DNA of 32,918 nucleotides from Nonomuraea typhae (GCF_009760925.1 NZ_VRLV01000030.1:1-32918), one strand, 5' to 3'. Counted from the stretch's first letter, positions 17,368 through 24,664 are shown. Made by a program: numbers and translations. Notes: generated by a model from the sequence alone, not told the origin.

Positions 17368-18172
17368 GTGGCACGCACCCTGGACGAAGACGAGCTGATC
17401 GAGCACTGGCTGCTGATCGGCAAAGAGCCCGGCCTGCTGACCGGCCGGACCGGCCCGTCCAAGCTGGCACTGGCGTTATGGCTGAAATTCTTCGCCCAGC
17501 ACGGCCGATTCCCCGAGGGCCGCTCCGAACTACCGGACGAGGCAGTCGCCTTCGTCGCCGGCCAGGTCAAGGTCCCCGCCGCCGAGCTGGGCCTGTTCGA
17601 CTGGGAAGGCCGCACCGCCGAGCGCCACCGGGCGCAGATCCGCGCCTTCCTCGACTTCGGCGAATGCACCGTGGCCGATGCCGAAAGGCTGACGCACTGG
17701 CTGGCCACCCACGTGTGTGATCGGGAGCGCAGGGCCGAGAGGGTACGCGAGGCGCTGCTGGCGCAGCTGCGCGAGGAACGCCTGGAGCGGCCCACCCGCC
17801 TGCGCATCAGTCAGATGATCGGCTCAGCACTGAGCCGATCTGAAGCGGCTCTGACCGCGAGGATCGCCTCCCGGATCCCCGCCGAGACCATCGAGCGCAT
17901 GCTCACGCTGATCGCCCGGCGCGCCGCCTCACCGGACAAGGAACCCGACGGCACAGCCGCATCGGAGGGCGCCGCGGCTGCGGCGATGACCGAGGCGGGC
18001 GGCGGCCAGGCCGCAGAATACGCCGACGAGGCGGCTCAGCCAGAGCCGGCGCAAGAGGACGAGCCCGAGGGCGCCGACATCTTCGCCGCGATCCGCGAGG
18101 AGCCGGGCAACGTCAGCGTGAAATCGATCGAGCGGGAGGCGTTCAAGCTCGGCGCGATACGGGCCATGGAGC
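17368..18172 (+). pseudogene. Tn3-family transposase, N-terminal part only (DUF4158)
   Basis: From GTG 17368 the frame encodes the N-terminal DUF4158 region of a Tn3-type transposase: LDEDELIEHWLLIGKEPGLL, GPSKLALALWLKFFAQHGRF and the ALWLKFF core, then helical linker and KSIEREAFKLGAIRAMEL. Related transposases continue after this point with LP-G and the central domain. Here the sequence breaks at about 18172. A one-base shift gives LPDDGPWYLYRGQGPDAV and a stop at 18228-18230, which I do not recognise. The frame runs on only because it is antisense to the next gene. The missing part is about 700 residues. It pairs with the opposite-strand C-terminal fragment at 8847-9640. Confidence 0.87.
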
Positions 18173-18242
18173 TCTGCCGGACGACGGCCCCTGGTACCTG
18201 TATCGCGGGCAGGGGCCCGACGCCGTCTGACAGCGGGGTACG

Positions 18243-18267
18243 GGCCCGGCGGCGGTGCCGCCGGGCC
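18243..18267 (-). terminator. Perfect 11-bp hairpin, probable terminator
   Basis: GGCCCGGCGGC (18243-18253) pairs with GCCGCCGGGCC (18257-18267) around a 3-nt loop. It lies about 110 bp past the stop of the minus-strand hydrolase gene and past the Tn3 break, so it can terminate transcription from the right. No T-run, as expected in this GC range. Confidence 0.65.
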
Positions 18268-18378
18268 GGCCCTCATGCCCTGGATGGCCGGACGACAGGA
18301 AAGGGAACGGGATGGACACCGGGGCAGAGGTGCACGGCCGATCTTCAGCCCCCAGGGCTTTGCGCAAGCCTGACGGTG

Positions 18379-19521
18379 CTACAGCAGCTGGGGCAGGGGC
18401 GAGCCGAACGCCGCCTCGATGATGCGGTTGAAGGCCGGCAGCCAGTTCCAGTCGCAGTTGGTGTTCATGGAGACCAGGAGCCGGCCGTCGGGGGTGCCCA
18501 TGGTGATGGCGGCGGACCCGGTGGCCATGCCGACCACGGCGTGCAGCATGCTGCCGTCGGCCAGGGTCCACTGCGACACGCCGGTGCCGTAGCGGGTGTT
18601 GGGCAGCCAGTCCCTGGTGGGGACCGTGGTCCACATCTCGCGGTGCTGGGCGGGCGGCAGCAGTGTGCCCTCGATCATCGCCCGGGTGAAGCGAAGCATG
18701 TCGCCGGTGGTCGACAGGACGTTTCCGGCGGCCCACCCGAAGAAGGTCGAATCGGTGACGTCGACCGGGTCGGTCTCGGGCCCTTGCAGGTGCGACTGGT
18801 AGTTCTCCGTGGTCAAGATCGCCGGGTCGACGCCGTCCTTGATGAACATCCTCGAATAGAGGTTGGCGTGCTGTCCCCGGAATCCCGCTTCGGGCAGGGG
18901 GCGCGCGTAGGTGCCGGTTGTGAGGCCGAGCGGCTGGATGACGGTCCGCTCGACCTCCTCCTCGAAGGTGCGGCCGGTCACCTTCTCGATGATCGCGCCG
19001 GCGAGGTGGTAGGTGCCGTTGGTGTAGGCGAAGCCCTCGCCGGGCTCGAAGATCGGCGGCTGGGACATCTGCAGCTCCAGCAGTTCTTCAACGGTCCAGA
19101 CATAGTGGCGGTGCTTGGCGAACCCGGCCCGGGTGTGGAAGTTGAGCACCAGGTCGCGGTCCCAGCCGACGACCCACAGGCCGCTGGTGTGGTTGAGCAG
19201 GTTCCTGATGGTGATCTTGCTGCCGTCGTTGCCGTTGCCGCTGACCACGCCGGGCAGCCATTGCTCCACCGTGTCGTCCAGGCTCAAGGCGCCTTCGGCG
19301 GCCAGCTGCAGGACGGCGGCGGAGGTGTATGCCTTGCCGCCGCTGCCGATGTGGAACTGGTCGGCCGGCTCGCGGCGGCGGCCCGTCTCCAGGTCGGCCA
19401 CCCCCGCCGATCCGAACCAGGTGCCGTCCTCGTCCTGGACGTGGGCGACGATGCCGGTGACGCCCAGCTCGGCCGCCGACCAGTCGAGTGCCTCCTGGAC
19501 CTTGCCCGTGATGTCGGTCAT
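18379..19521 (-). CDS. Serine hydrolase (S12), paralog of the SARP-adjacent enzyme
   Basis: A 380-aa S12-family hydrolase without a signal peptide. SxxK is S60-G-G-K63, the Tyr motif is in FAYTNGTY, and the third motif is degenerate (GMATGS). It matches the 5290-6435 enzyme along its whole length (LDWSxAELGVxGIVA, LSLDDTV, LLPPAQHREMWTTV), so the two arose by duplication. ATG 19521 is set by GAAGGGA eight bases upstream; the frame continues to 19911 but that is non-coding. It stands alone on the minus strand, with a transposase remnant downstream and a SARP-like repeat upstream that shares TGTAAGCGCCG with the SARP-adjacent promoter. Confidence 0.92.
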   Translation of the reverse strand: MTDITGKVQEALDWSAAELGVTGIVAHVQDEDGTWFGSAGVADLETGRRREPADQFHIGSGGKAYTSAAVLQLAAEGALSLDDTVEQWLPGVVSGNGNDGSKITIRNLLNHTSGLWVVGWDRDLVLNFHTRAGFAKHRHYVWTVEELLELQMSQPPIFEPGEGFAYTNGTYHLAGAIIEKVTGRTFEEEVERTVIQPLGLTTGTYARPLPEAGFRGQHANLYSRMFIKDGVDPAILTTENYQSHLQGPETDPVDVTDSTFFGWAAGNVLSTTGDMLRFTRAMIEGTLLPPAQHREMWTTVPTRDWLPNTRYGTGVSQWTLADGSMLHAVVGMATGSAAITMGTPDGRLLVSMNTNCDWNWLPAFNRIIEAAFGSPLPQLL

Positions 19522-19571
19522 GATGCAGTCCCTTCTGCGGTTCGCTGATGCCGGCAACGATGACCGGCCCC

Positions 19572-19600
19572 GGTGACAGGCGTCTGACACGGCGCTTACA
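19572..19600 (-). promoter_or_regulatory. SARP-like direct repeats (three heptads, 11-bp period)
   Basis: On the minus strand, reading toward the gene, TGTAAGC (19600-19594), TGTCAGA (19589-19583) and TGTCACC (19578-19572) are spaced exactly 11 bp apart, with GC-rich 4-bp linkers. The first unit plus linker, TGTAAGCGCCG, is identical to that at 5231-5241. This is the arrangement SARP proteins recognise. The last heptad ends about 50 bp before the ATG at 19521. Likely the target of the SARP at 1984-5148. Confidence 0.65.
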
Positions 19601-19611
19601 GGCCGTACGGC

Positions 19612-20108
19612 TAGGCGCGGTCCTTGCCGGACGGAGGAGGACCCGCTGGGCGATCCTGAACGAGGCCGAGAGCGCAGCCTGAGCTCATACCGGCGGGCAT
19701 CGATCCGACAGCGCCGGGCCCGCGCCGAGCTGCCCCAGGTCACGGTGGCGGTCCCGCCGGGTGGTCGAGAGGGACGGCGGCGGGCCCTGCCCGGCCGAAG
19801 ACTGGCCGCGTTCACCGGCCACGACGTCGAGCAGGTGCGGCGGGTGCCGGCGCAGATGGTGGCGGATGGGCTCGCCGTCGGCCCGGACGAGGGCTGATCA
19901 CCTCCAGCCACGTCACCGGCTACTTGGGGCAGGGACTACGGGACGAGCTCGTTCTGCGAGCCAGAGCCGTCGAGCACGGCCGTCAGGCGTGCGCCGAAGC
20001 GCACCGTTGCCCGCTCGCGACCGCGCGGGTTCAGCCGGGCGTCCACGCCGAGCATGCCGTCCACCTGGATGGCGATGGTGAGCGCGGCGTCCGCGGCCCG
20101 CAGTCGTG
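19612..20108. other. Stretch without a supported gene
   Basis: About 500 bp in which several frames look partly coding but none gives a complete gene. A plus-frame tail (LAAFTGHDVEQVRRVPAQMV, ending at 19896) and a minus frame at 19936-20100 (MLGVDARLNPRGRERATVRF) have high third-position G/C but no recognisable family. They look like further gene debris. Confidence 0.4.
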
Positions 20109-20331
20109 CGCCCAGGCCGCTGCCCGCGCTGGCGGACGAGCTCACGCGGCTGGCGGTGGTGGCCGATCGGCAGGCCGGGGCGAGCTGGGCGCAGATCGGC
20201 GCGGGCCTGGGCATCAGCGCCGACGCCGCCCGCGCCCGCTACGGCGGCTGCGCTTCCACTACAACGACGAGCTGTCCTTCGGCATGCGCCGCTCCGAACC
20301 CCTCACCGTTTCCCGCCGGAAGCGTCAATAA
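20109..20331 (+). pseudogene. Helix-turn-helix gene remnant, frameshifted
   Basis: In one plus frame, ADELTRLAVVADRQAGASWA followed by QIGAGLGISADAARARYGG reads as a helix-turn-helix typical of small actinobacterial DNA-binding proteins (WAQIGAxLGIS). Directly afterwards the sense moves to another frame, LRFHYNDELSFGMRRSEPLT, ending at TAA 20329-20331. No good start or ribosome site is visible. It is either a broken gene or a gene with a one-base error. Confidence 0.4.
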
Positions 20332-20589
20332 GCAGCGCCGCAGGTCCACGCGCCGCGCGACGTCGCCGGCGAGGTCTGCTGCAGCGCCGTGGTGTTCGTC
20401 GCGCCGCTATTGACGCGCGGATCCGGCAGCGTTCAGCCCTCGCGATCATGAGATCGGGGTTCTGGACAACGGGTGACGTACCCCTGGAGCGCGACCCCAC
20501 AGCGCTTCTCCCGTCAATCGATCCGTTCTGGGCACTCAGCGAAGCAACAGTGATCGTAAGGCCGCTAGATACGATCTGAGGGCTTCAGA

Positions 20590-20700
20590 ATGTAGTGATC
20601 ATGAGATCAAGATCAAAAGTTTACTACTTATAAAAACTAAGAAAGTACTTTTATTTTTCAATAAAGAAAGTAGTCTTGATCTGTGAGGATAGATTGTCAT
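20590..20700. repeat. AT-rich block with nested inverted repeats
   Basis: About 110 bp far richer in A/T than anything else in the window. It has a nested symmetry: AGATCAAG (20604-20611) with CTTGATCT (20675-20682); ACTACTT (20623-20629) with AAGTAGT (20668-20674); and the palindrome AAAGTACTTT (20642-20651) near the centre, next to TATAAAAAC. GATCATGAGATC at 20597-20608 also occurs at 20444-20455. It precedes the accessory operon at 20857. It may be its promoter, a replication or transfer origin, or a silencer-binding site. Confidence 0.7.
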
Positions 20701-20782
20701 CGTCCGGGAGGCCGCCGCGCGGCGCGGGGCCGGGGTTCGCGCCCTGCTGGCCGGCGAAACGCCCCCCGTACGGCGCGCGACC

Positions 20783-20820
20783 TGGCAGATTCGTGCCACT
20801 TCCTCCCCCCGGCCGGGGGG
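20783..20820 (+). promoter_or_regulatory. Leader palindromes upstream of the coiled-coil gene
   Basis: TGGCA (20783-20787) and TGCCA (20794-20798) form a spaced inverted repeat. CCCCCCGG/CCGGGGGG (20805-20820) is a perfect 16-bp palindrome 36 bp before the ATG at 20857. The second could fold as a hairpin in the leader RNA or act as an operator. No known riboswitch was recognised. Confidence 0.4.
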
Positions 20821-20856
20821 CTTCCCGGCCTTCCCTTCGACTTCGATGAGAGCGGC

Positions 20857-22020
20857 ATGACACAACAGCCCACCGACCAGCCCGACGGCCAGCAGGCCGA
20901 CACCCCGACGCGGGAGTGCGGCTACAGCCAGTGCGACAACCGCTTCGCCTACACCGGATCTGGCCGCCCGCGCGAGTTCTGCGGCCCCCCGGCGCGCACC
21001 TGGCCCGAGCGGGGCAACAAGACCTGCCGGGAGCTGGCCGCCGAGGAGCGCCAGGCCGCGCACGCCGCCGGCGTCGACGGCACGCTGGCCGCCTACACCG
21101 CGGCCGGGGCGCCGGTCCTGTCCGCCGTCCACGCGCTGCGCCCGGCCCTCGACTCCCTCACCGCCGCCCTGGACGGCCACGCCAGCGCCGCCGGGAAGGT
21201 CGCGGCCGCCGCCGTGGCGCGCATCGCCGAGGCCGAACAGGCCGCCGCCGAGGCCCTGGTGAAAGCCGATCAGGCCGAAGCCGAGCGGGCGGCCGCGCAG
21301 CGCGACGCCGAGCGCGCCCGGCGCGAGCGTGAGCAAGCGCTGGATGCCAAGCGGACCGCCGAGCGGATGGCCCGCGACGCCGAGAGCGAGCGGGAACGGC
21401 AGGTCAACGCCGCCTTCACCAAGGCGATCGAGCACGAGGCCGCCCGCGCGGCCGCCGAACAGCGCGCCGCCGGCCAGACCGCGGCCGCCGTGCACGCCCA
21501 GGCCGAACAGCAGAAGGAGTTCGAGCGCGCCGAGGCCATCGCCGCCCGCAACAAGGAGCTGGACAAGGAGAACAAGACGCTCGGCAAGGAGTCGGCCGCC
21601 CTGCGCGCCGAGGTGGCAGGCGCCCAGGCGCAGCTGACCGAGCTGCGCGAGCGCGCCGTCCGGGAACAGCAGCAGGCCACCACCGCGCTGGCCGAACTGC
21701 GCCAGGCGCACGCCGCCGAGCTGGCCGCGCTGCGCGAGCAGGCCGACCAGCGCGCCGCCCAGCTCACCGACCGGGCCCGCGAGCAGGAGAACGCCGCGGC
21801 CGCCGCCCTGCAAGACGCGCGCGAGCGGGCCGCCGCCGACCTGGCCGCCGAACGCGAGCGCACGGCCGTGCTGCGCGAGGACCTGGCCGCCGCCCGCGCC
21901 GGCCTGGTCGCTGCCCAGAGCGCGCTGGCCACCGAACAAGCCCGCGCCGGCGAACTGCTGGCCGCGCTGCGCACCAACCGCCCCGACCCCACCGACCCCC
22001 CGTCACCGAAGGGTTCCTGA
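20857..22020 (+). CDS. Zinc-motif plus long coiled-coil protein, KfrA-like in form
   Basis: A 387-aa protein. Residues about 20-60 carry cysteines in C-GYSQ-C ... REF-C ... KTC, with RFAYTGSGRPREFC resembling a small zinc-binding treble-clef or ribbon. From about residue 85 to 375 it is an almost unbroken Ala/Glu/Arg-rich coiled coil (AEQAAAEALVKADQAEAERA and many similar heptads). A DNA-binding head plus a long coiled coil is the layout of plasmid KfrA-type and partition-related proteins, but I see no sequence signature proving that. ATG 20857 is preceded by GAGAG. The frame is open further upstream through GC-rich leader. It overlaps the next gene by one base (TGATG at 22018-22022), which points to coupled translation. 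First gene of the accessory operon. Confidence 0.75.
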   Translation: MTQQPTDQPDGQQADTPTRECGYSQCDNRFAYTGSGRPREFCGPPARTWPERGNKTCRELAAEERQAAHAAGVDGTLAAYTAAGAPVLSAVHALRPALDSLTAALDGHASAAGKVAAAAVARIAEAEQAAAEALVKADQAEAERAAAQRDAERARREREQALDAKRTAERMARDAESERERQVNAAFTKAIEHEAARAAAEQRAAGQTAAAVHAQAEQQKEFERAEAIAARNKELDKENKTLGKESAALRAEVAGAQAQLTELRERAVREQQQATTALAELRQAHAAELAALREQADQRAAQLTDRAREQENAAAAALQDARERAAADLAAERERTAVLREDLAAARAGLVAAQSALATEQARAGELLAALRTNRPDPTDPPSPKGS

Positions 22021-22592
22021 TGACCGACGTCGCCTACCGGCTCAACCACGACTTCGACAGCACCGGCGCCTCTGACGGGATCTCCCGCTACGGCTCCTAC
22101 CTGCGGCTGAACGCCCACAAGTTCGCCTACGCCTTCGAGAACGCCAACGCGGCCGACTTCGCCGCCGTCGCCTTCGAGATCGCCACCTCGCCGATCATGT
22201 CCCCGGCCTACGCCGAGGCCCACCGGCGCATCATCACCGCCCGCCTGTCGGCCTACTCCGAGCACCTGATCGCCCGCGTCGAGCTGGTCACCGGTCGCCC
22301 GGAAGCGTTGCGTGCCCCGGCCTTCCGCGGCGAGTCACGCTGGTACGGCTGGCCCACCAGCGCCGACTCCTTCGGCGCCCGCTCCTACCAGCCCGAGAGC
22401 GACGACATCGTCGAGCGCTCCTACCTGCTGACCTCCACCACCGCCTCCTTCACGCTGCCCGCCACCGAGCTGCCGCTGCCGGCCGGGCCCGAAGACGAGA
22501 TCGAGCTGCACGCCATGCACGCGGTCGAGATCGTGGTCGGCCGGCTCAACGAGGTCCTGGCCCCGCTGCTGGCCGCCTTGGACCGCACCTGA
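22020..22592 (+). CDS. Unrecognised 190-aa protein, first half of a duplicated pair
   Basis: I do not recognise this family. It is a soluble mixed protein with an aromatic N-terminal part (ISRYGSYLRLNAHKFAYAFE), a central SFGARSYQPESDDIVERS and a helical C-terminus (HAVEIVVGRLNEVLAPLLAA). There is no signal peptide or membrane helix. It starts inside the stop of the coiled-coil gene, so the two should be made together. A damaged copy of its C-terminal third lies at 23769-23890, again followed by a copy of the small gene next door. The repeated pairing suggests the 190-aa and 53-aa proteins act together. Confidence 0.7.
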   Translation: MTDVAYRLNHDFDSTGASDGISRYGSYLRLNAHKFAYAFENANAADFAAVAFEIATSPIMSPAYAEAHRRIITARLSAYSEHLIARVELVTGRPEALRAPAFRGESRWYGWPTSADSFGARSYQPESDDIVERSYLLTSTTASFTLPATELPLPAGPEDEIELHAMHAVEIVVGRLNEVLAPLLAALDRT

Positions 22593-22611
22593 CATCAGAA
22601 GGGAGCACATC

Positions 22612-22773
22612 GTGCACGCCACCACCAACGGGACGGCGGTCACCGTGACGATGACCGCCCGGCAGGCCAGCCTGCTGGAGAACGAGCTGCTGTGGTCGGC
22701 CACCGACGACGACCCGGTCAGCAAGCAGCTGTGGGAGACGCTCAACGAGCTCGGCGCGGGAGGCCGGTCATGA
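22612..22773 (+). CDS. Unrecognised 53-aa protein, second half of a duplicated pair
   Basis: A small protein from GTG 22612, with GAAGGGAG about 8 bases upstream: TNGTAVTVTMTARQASLLEN then DPVSKQLWETLNELGAGG. It is acidic and amphipathic. The family is unknown, but a second copy with the same ends lies at 23902-24059, which supports it as a real gene. It sits 19 bp after the 190-aa gene and 50 bp before the HIT gene. Confidence 0.65.
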   Translation: MHATTNGTAVTVTMTARQASLLENELLWSATDDDPVSKQLWETLNELGAGGRS

Positions 22774-22823
22774 CGGAGACGACCTATACCCACGCCGCCG
22801 ACCCGATCGAAGGAGTTTCCGAC

Positions 22824-23731
22824 ATGGCCACCTGCGCCTTCTGCGGCATCGCCGCCGGGCAGGCCCCGGCCGTCATCGTCCGCGATTGGCCCGACGCCCT
22901 GGCCATCCGCCCCCGCAGCGGCGGCGTGAACGACGGGCACGTCCTGATCCTGCCGCGCACCCACGTCGCCGACGCCGGTACCGACCCGGAGGTGACCGCT
23001 GCGGTGATGCACCGCGCCGCCGAGATGATGGCGGGATATGACGACGCGAACTTGATCACTTCAAAGGGTGCGGCTGCGACCCAGACGGTCGGGCACCTAC
23101 ATGTCCATATCGTCCCCGCACCGACGGGGATGGCCTGTCGCTGCCCTGGACTGCCCAGCAGCAGGCCGCCGCCCGCCAGGCCGCTGTCGAGGCCGCGCTG
23201 GCCGTCCCGCACTGGACCCTCACCACCGAGATCCCGGCCAACCTCCGGCCGGTGTGTGCCCGCGAGCCCATCCCGTACGGCCCGGCCGTGTTCCTGGCCG
23301 GCCCCACCCCCGACGTGGCCAACCCGGTGCCGTCCTGGCGGCCCGCGGCGATCGGCGAACTGGCCGTCCAGTGGACGGGCCGTGAGCCGCTGACCGTGCT
23401 GTGCCTGGAGTCACGCGGCCGCGTGCGCACCGAACGCTACGCCGACCAGGTCGACTGGGAGACCGACGCCCGCGCCGCCGCGAGCGCGATCCTGTTCTGG
23501 ATCCCGCGCGACATGGCCACGCTGCCCGGCATGACCACCAACGTCGAATGGGGCCTGGACGTCGGCACCGGCCGCGCCGTCCTCGGCGTGCCGCCCGACT
23601 GCCCCAACCCCGAACGCAACCGCTACCTCGCCTACGTGGCCCGCCGCCACGGCGTGCCCGTCGCCCAGACCCTGCCCGCCACCGTGGCCGCTGCCCTGTC
23701 CCTGCTCGCCGCCCAGAACCGCCAGGCGTAG
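22824..23731 (+). pseudogene. HIT hydrolase fused to nucleoside 2-deoxyribosyltransferase-like domain, with a -1 frameshift
   Basis: ATG 22824 with GAAGGAG eight bases upstream starts a HIT-family domain: CAFCGIAAGQAPA, NDGHVLILPRTHVADA and the histidine triad GHLHVHIVP. An ATG at 22770 overlapping the 53-aa stop is the alternative. Near 23120 one base appears to be missing; the sense continues in the -1 frame as DGDGLSLPWTAQQQAAARQA, which is how HIT proteins normally go on. That frame runs without a stop into a nucleoside 2-deoxyribosyltransferase-like domain: VFLAGPTPD, VPSWRPAAI, ILFWIPRDMATLPGMTTNVE, VLGVPPDCPN, ending at 23731. HIT proteins hydrolyse or transfer nucleotides; NDT-fold enzymes cleave N-glycosidic bonds. 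The fusion suggests a nucleotide-processing enzyme. It may be inactive here, or the shift may be a base error; no slippery heptamer is seen. Confidence 0.75.
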
Positions 23732-23768
23732 CAGTGCCCGGGACCGTCGCAACCGGCCCCGGGCGCCA

Positions 23769-23890
23769 CCGACGCGTTCGGCGCCCGCTCCTACCTGCCG
23801 AAAGCGACGACATCGTGGGCGGTGGAGATCGTGGTAGACCGGCTGAACGACGTCCTCAACCCGATCCTGGCCGCCCTCGAACGCGGCTGA
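23769..23890 (+). pseudogene. Decayed copy of the 190-aa protein gene (C-terminal part)
   Basis: The frame reads TDAFGARSYLPKATTSWAVE then IVVDRLNDVLNPILAALERG before TGA 23888-23890. It matches SFGARSYQPESDDIVE and AVEIVVGRLNEVLAPLLAALDR of the gene at 22020-22592, with one base lost in the PES region and about 100 bp deleted between the two blocks. No start. It is the first half of the second, damaged copy of the gene pair. Confidence 0.75.
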
Positions 23891-23901
23891 AGGGAGACAC
23901 C

Positions 23902-24059
23902 ATGCACGCATCCACCAACGGGGAGGCGGTCACCGTGGCGATGACCGCGCAGCAGGCCACGCAGCTGGAAAACGAGCTGCGTGGAGTGCCAAGGACGACG
24001 ACCACACCAGCAAGCAGCTGTGGGAGACGCTCAACGAGCTCGGAGCGGGAGGCCGCTAA
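23902..24059 (+). pseudogene. Second copy of the 53-aa protein gene, frameshifted
   Basis: ATG 23902, with AGGGAGAC just upstream, gives STNGEAVTVAMTAQQATQLE, parallel to the 22612 gene. After NELR one G is missing. Restoring it gives WSAKDDDHTSKQLWETLNEL and GAGGR before TAA 24057-24059, an end-to-end match to the first copy. As read, the frame instead gives an unrelated Thr/Ser/Arg tail of similar length before a stop in another frame. A base-calling error in a GG pair is possible. Confidence 0.75.
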
Positions 24060-24062
24060 CCG

Positions 24063-24356
24063 ATGATCAGCTCCTTCGACGACCCGCGAAAGGCGCGCGG
24101 CGAACTCGCCCAGCACGCCTTCGAAACCGCCGGCCGCATCGAACTCCTCGCCGAGCACATGGAGATCGTGGGCTGGCGCATCGACGGCTACAGCACCAGC
24201 CAACTGAAGGAACTGGCGAACCTGCTGCGCGGCACGGCGATCCGGGCCGCGCTTGCCAGTGACGACGAGAAGATTGTCAGCATGGTCATGGGCAAGCCGA
24301 TCAAGAAGCTTGACCCTGACATCCTCCTCGACCGGCCCGACGACGAAGGCTCGTGA
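24063..24356 (+). CDS. Unrecognised 97-aa helical protein
   Basis: A 97-aa protein from ATG 24063, with GGGAGG about 10 bases upstream. It looks mostly helical and soluble (RKARGELAQHAFETAGRIEL, ELANLLRGTAIRAALASDD) with an acidic C-terminus (LDRPDDEGS). No motif or family is recognised. It follows the second small-gene copy by 3 bp and looks like the last gene of the operon that begins at 20857. Confidence 0.65.
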   Translation: MISSFDDPRKARGELAQHAFETAGRIELLAEHMEIVGWRIDGYSTSQLKELANLLRGTAIRAALASDDEKIVSMVMGKPIKKLDPDILLDRPDDEGS

Positions 24357-24664
24357 GGACACCGCAACACGAGGGCCAGGAAGACCGGCCACAGCTGCGC
24401 CGGGCACCAACGCGGACCCATTCAGCCCTTGCTCGCCATGTCACGTGCTCTCCGCCGTACACCACGGGTGGTGCCCTGAGCGAGACCATGCCGAGCGCCA
24501 TGCCATGCCGCGCGCCCCTCAGCCCCCCGACCCCGTAAACCCGACGTACGGATGCTCTGCCAGCTGGCATGGGCGGTCTACGCCGACCTGGACGACGTGC
24601 TCTGGGCCTGCTGGGCATGCGCAGATGAAGACTGAGCATGCCGAGGAGGTTCAGAACGAACGCA
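24357..24664. other. Gene-poor gap with coding-like scraps
   Basis: No firm gene. One plus frame has a Cys/His-rich scrap (FSPCSPCHVLSAVHHGWCPE, about 24420-24480). Another ends in MLCQLAWAVYADLDDVLWAC with a stop at 24633-24635; ATG 24552 would give only 27 residues. They could be two halves of one frameshifted small zinc protein, but the evidence is thin. Confidence 0.35.

Noticed and set aside
17368..19548. A single 726-aa plus-strand open frame
   Set aside because: Only the first 268 codons resemble a Tn3 transposase. From about 18380 on the frame is exactly antisense to the S12 hydrolase gene and reads as low-complexity shadow sequence.
20599..21939. A 446-aa minus-strand frame opposite the coiled-coil gene
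   Set aside because: Glycine/leucine-rich mirror of the Ala/Glu/Arg coiled coil; no ribosome site or domain.
23110..23130. Programmed -1 ribosomal frameshifting in the HIT-NDT gene
   Set aside because: No slippery heptamer or downstream pseudoknot was recognised, and neighbouring copies show similar single-base losses, so decay or base error is more likely.
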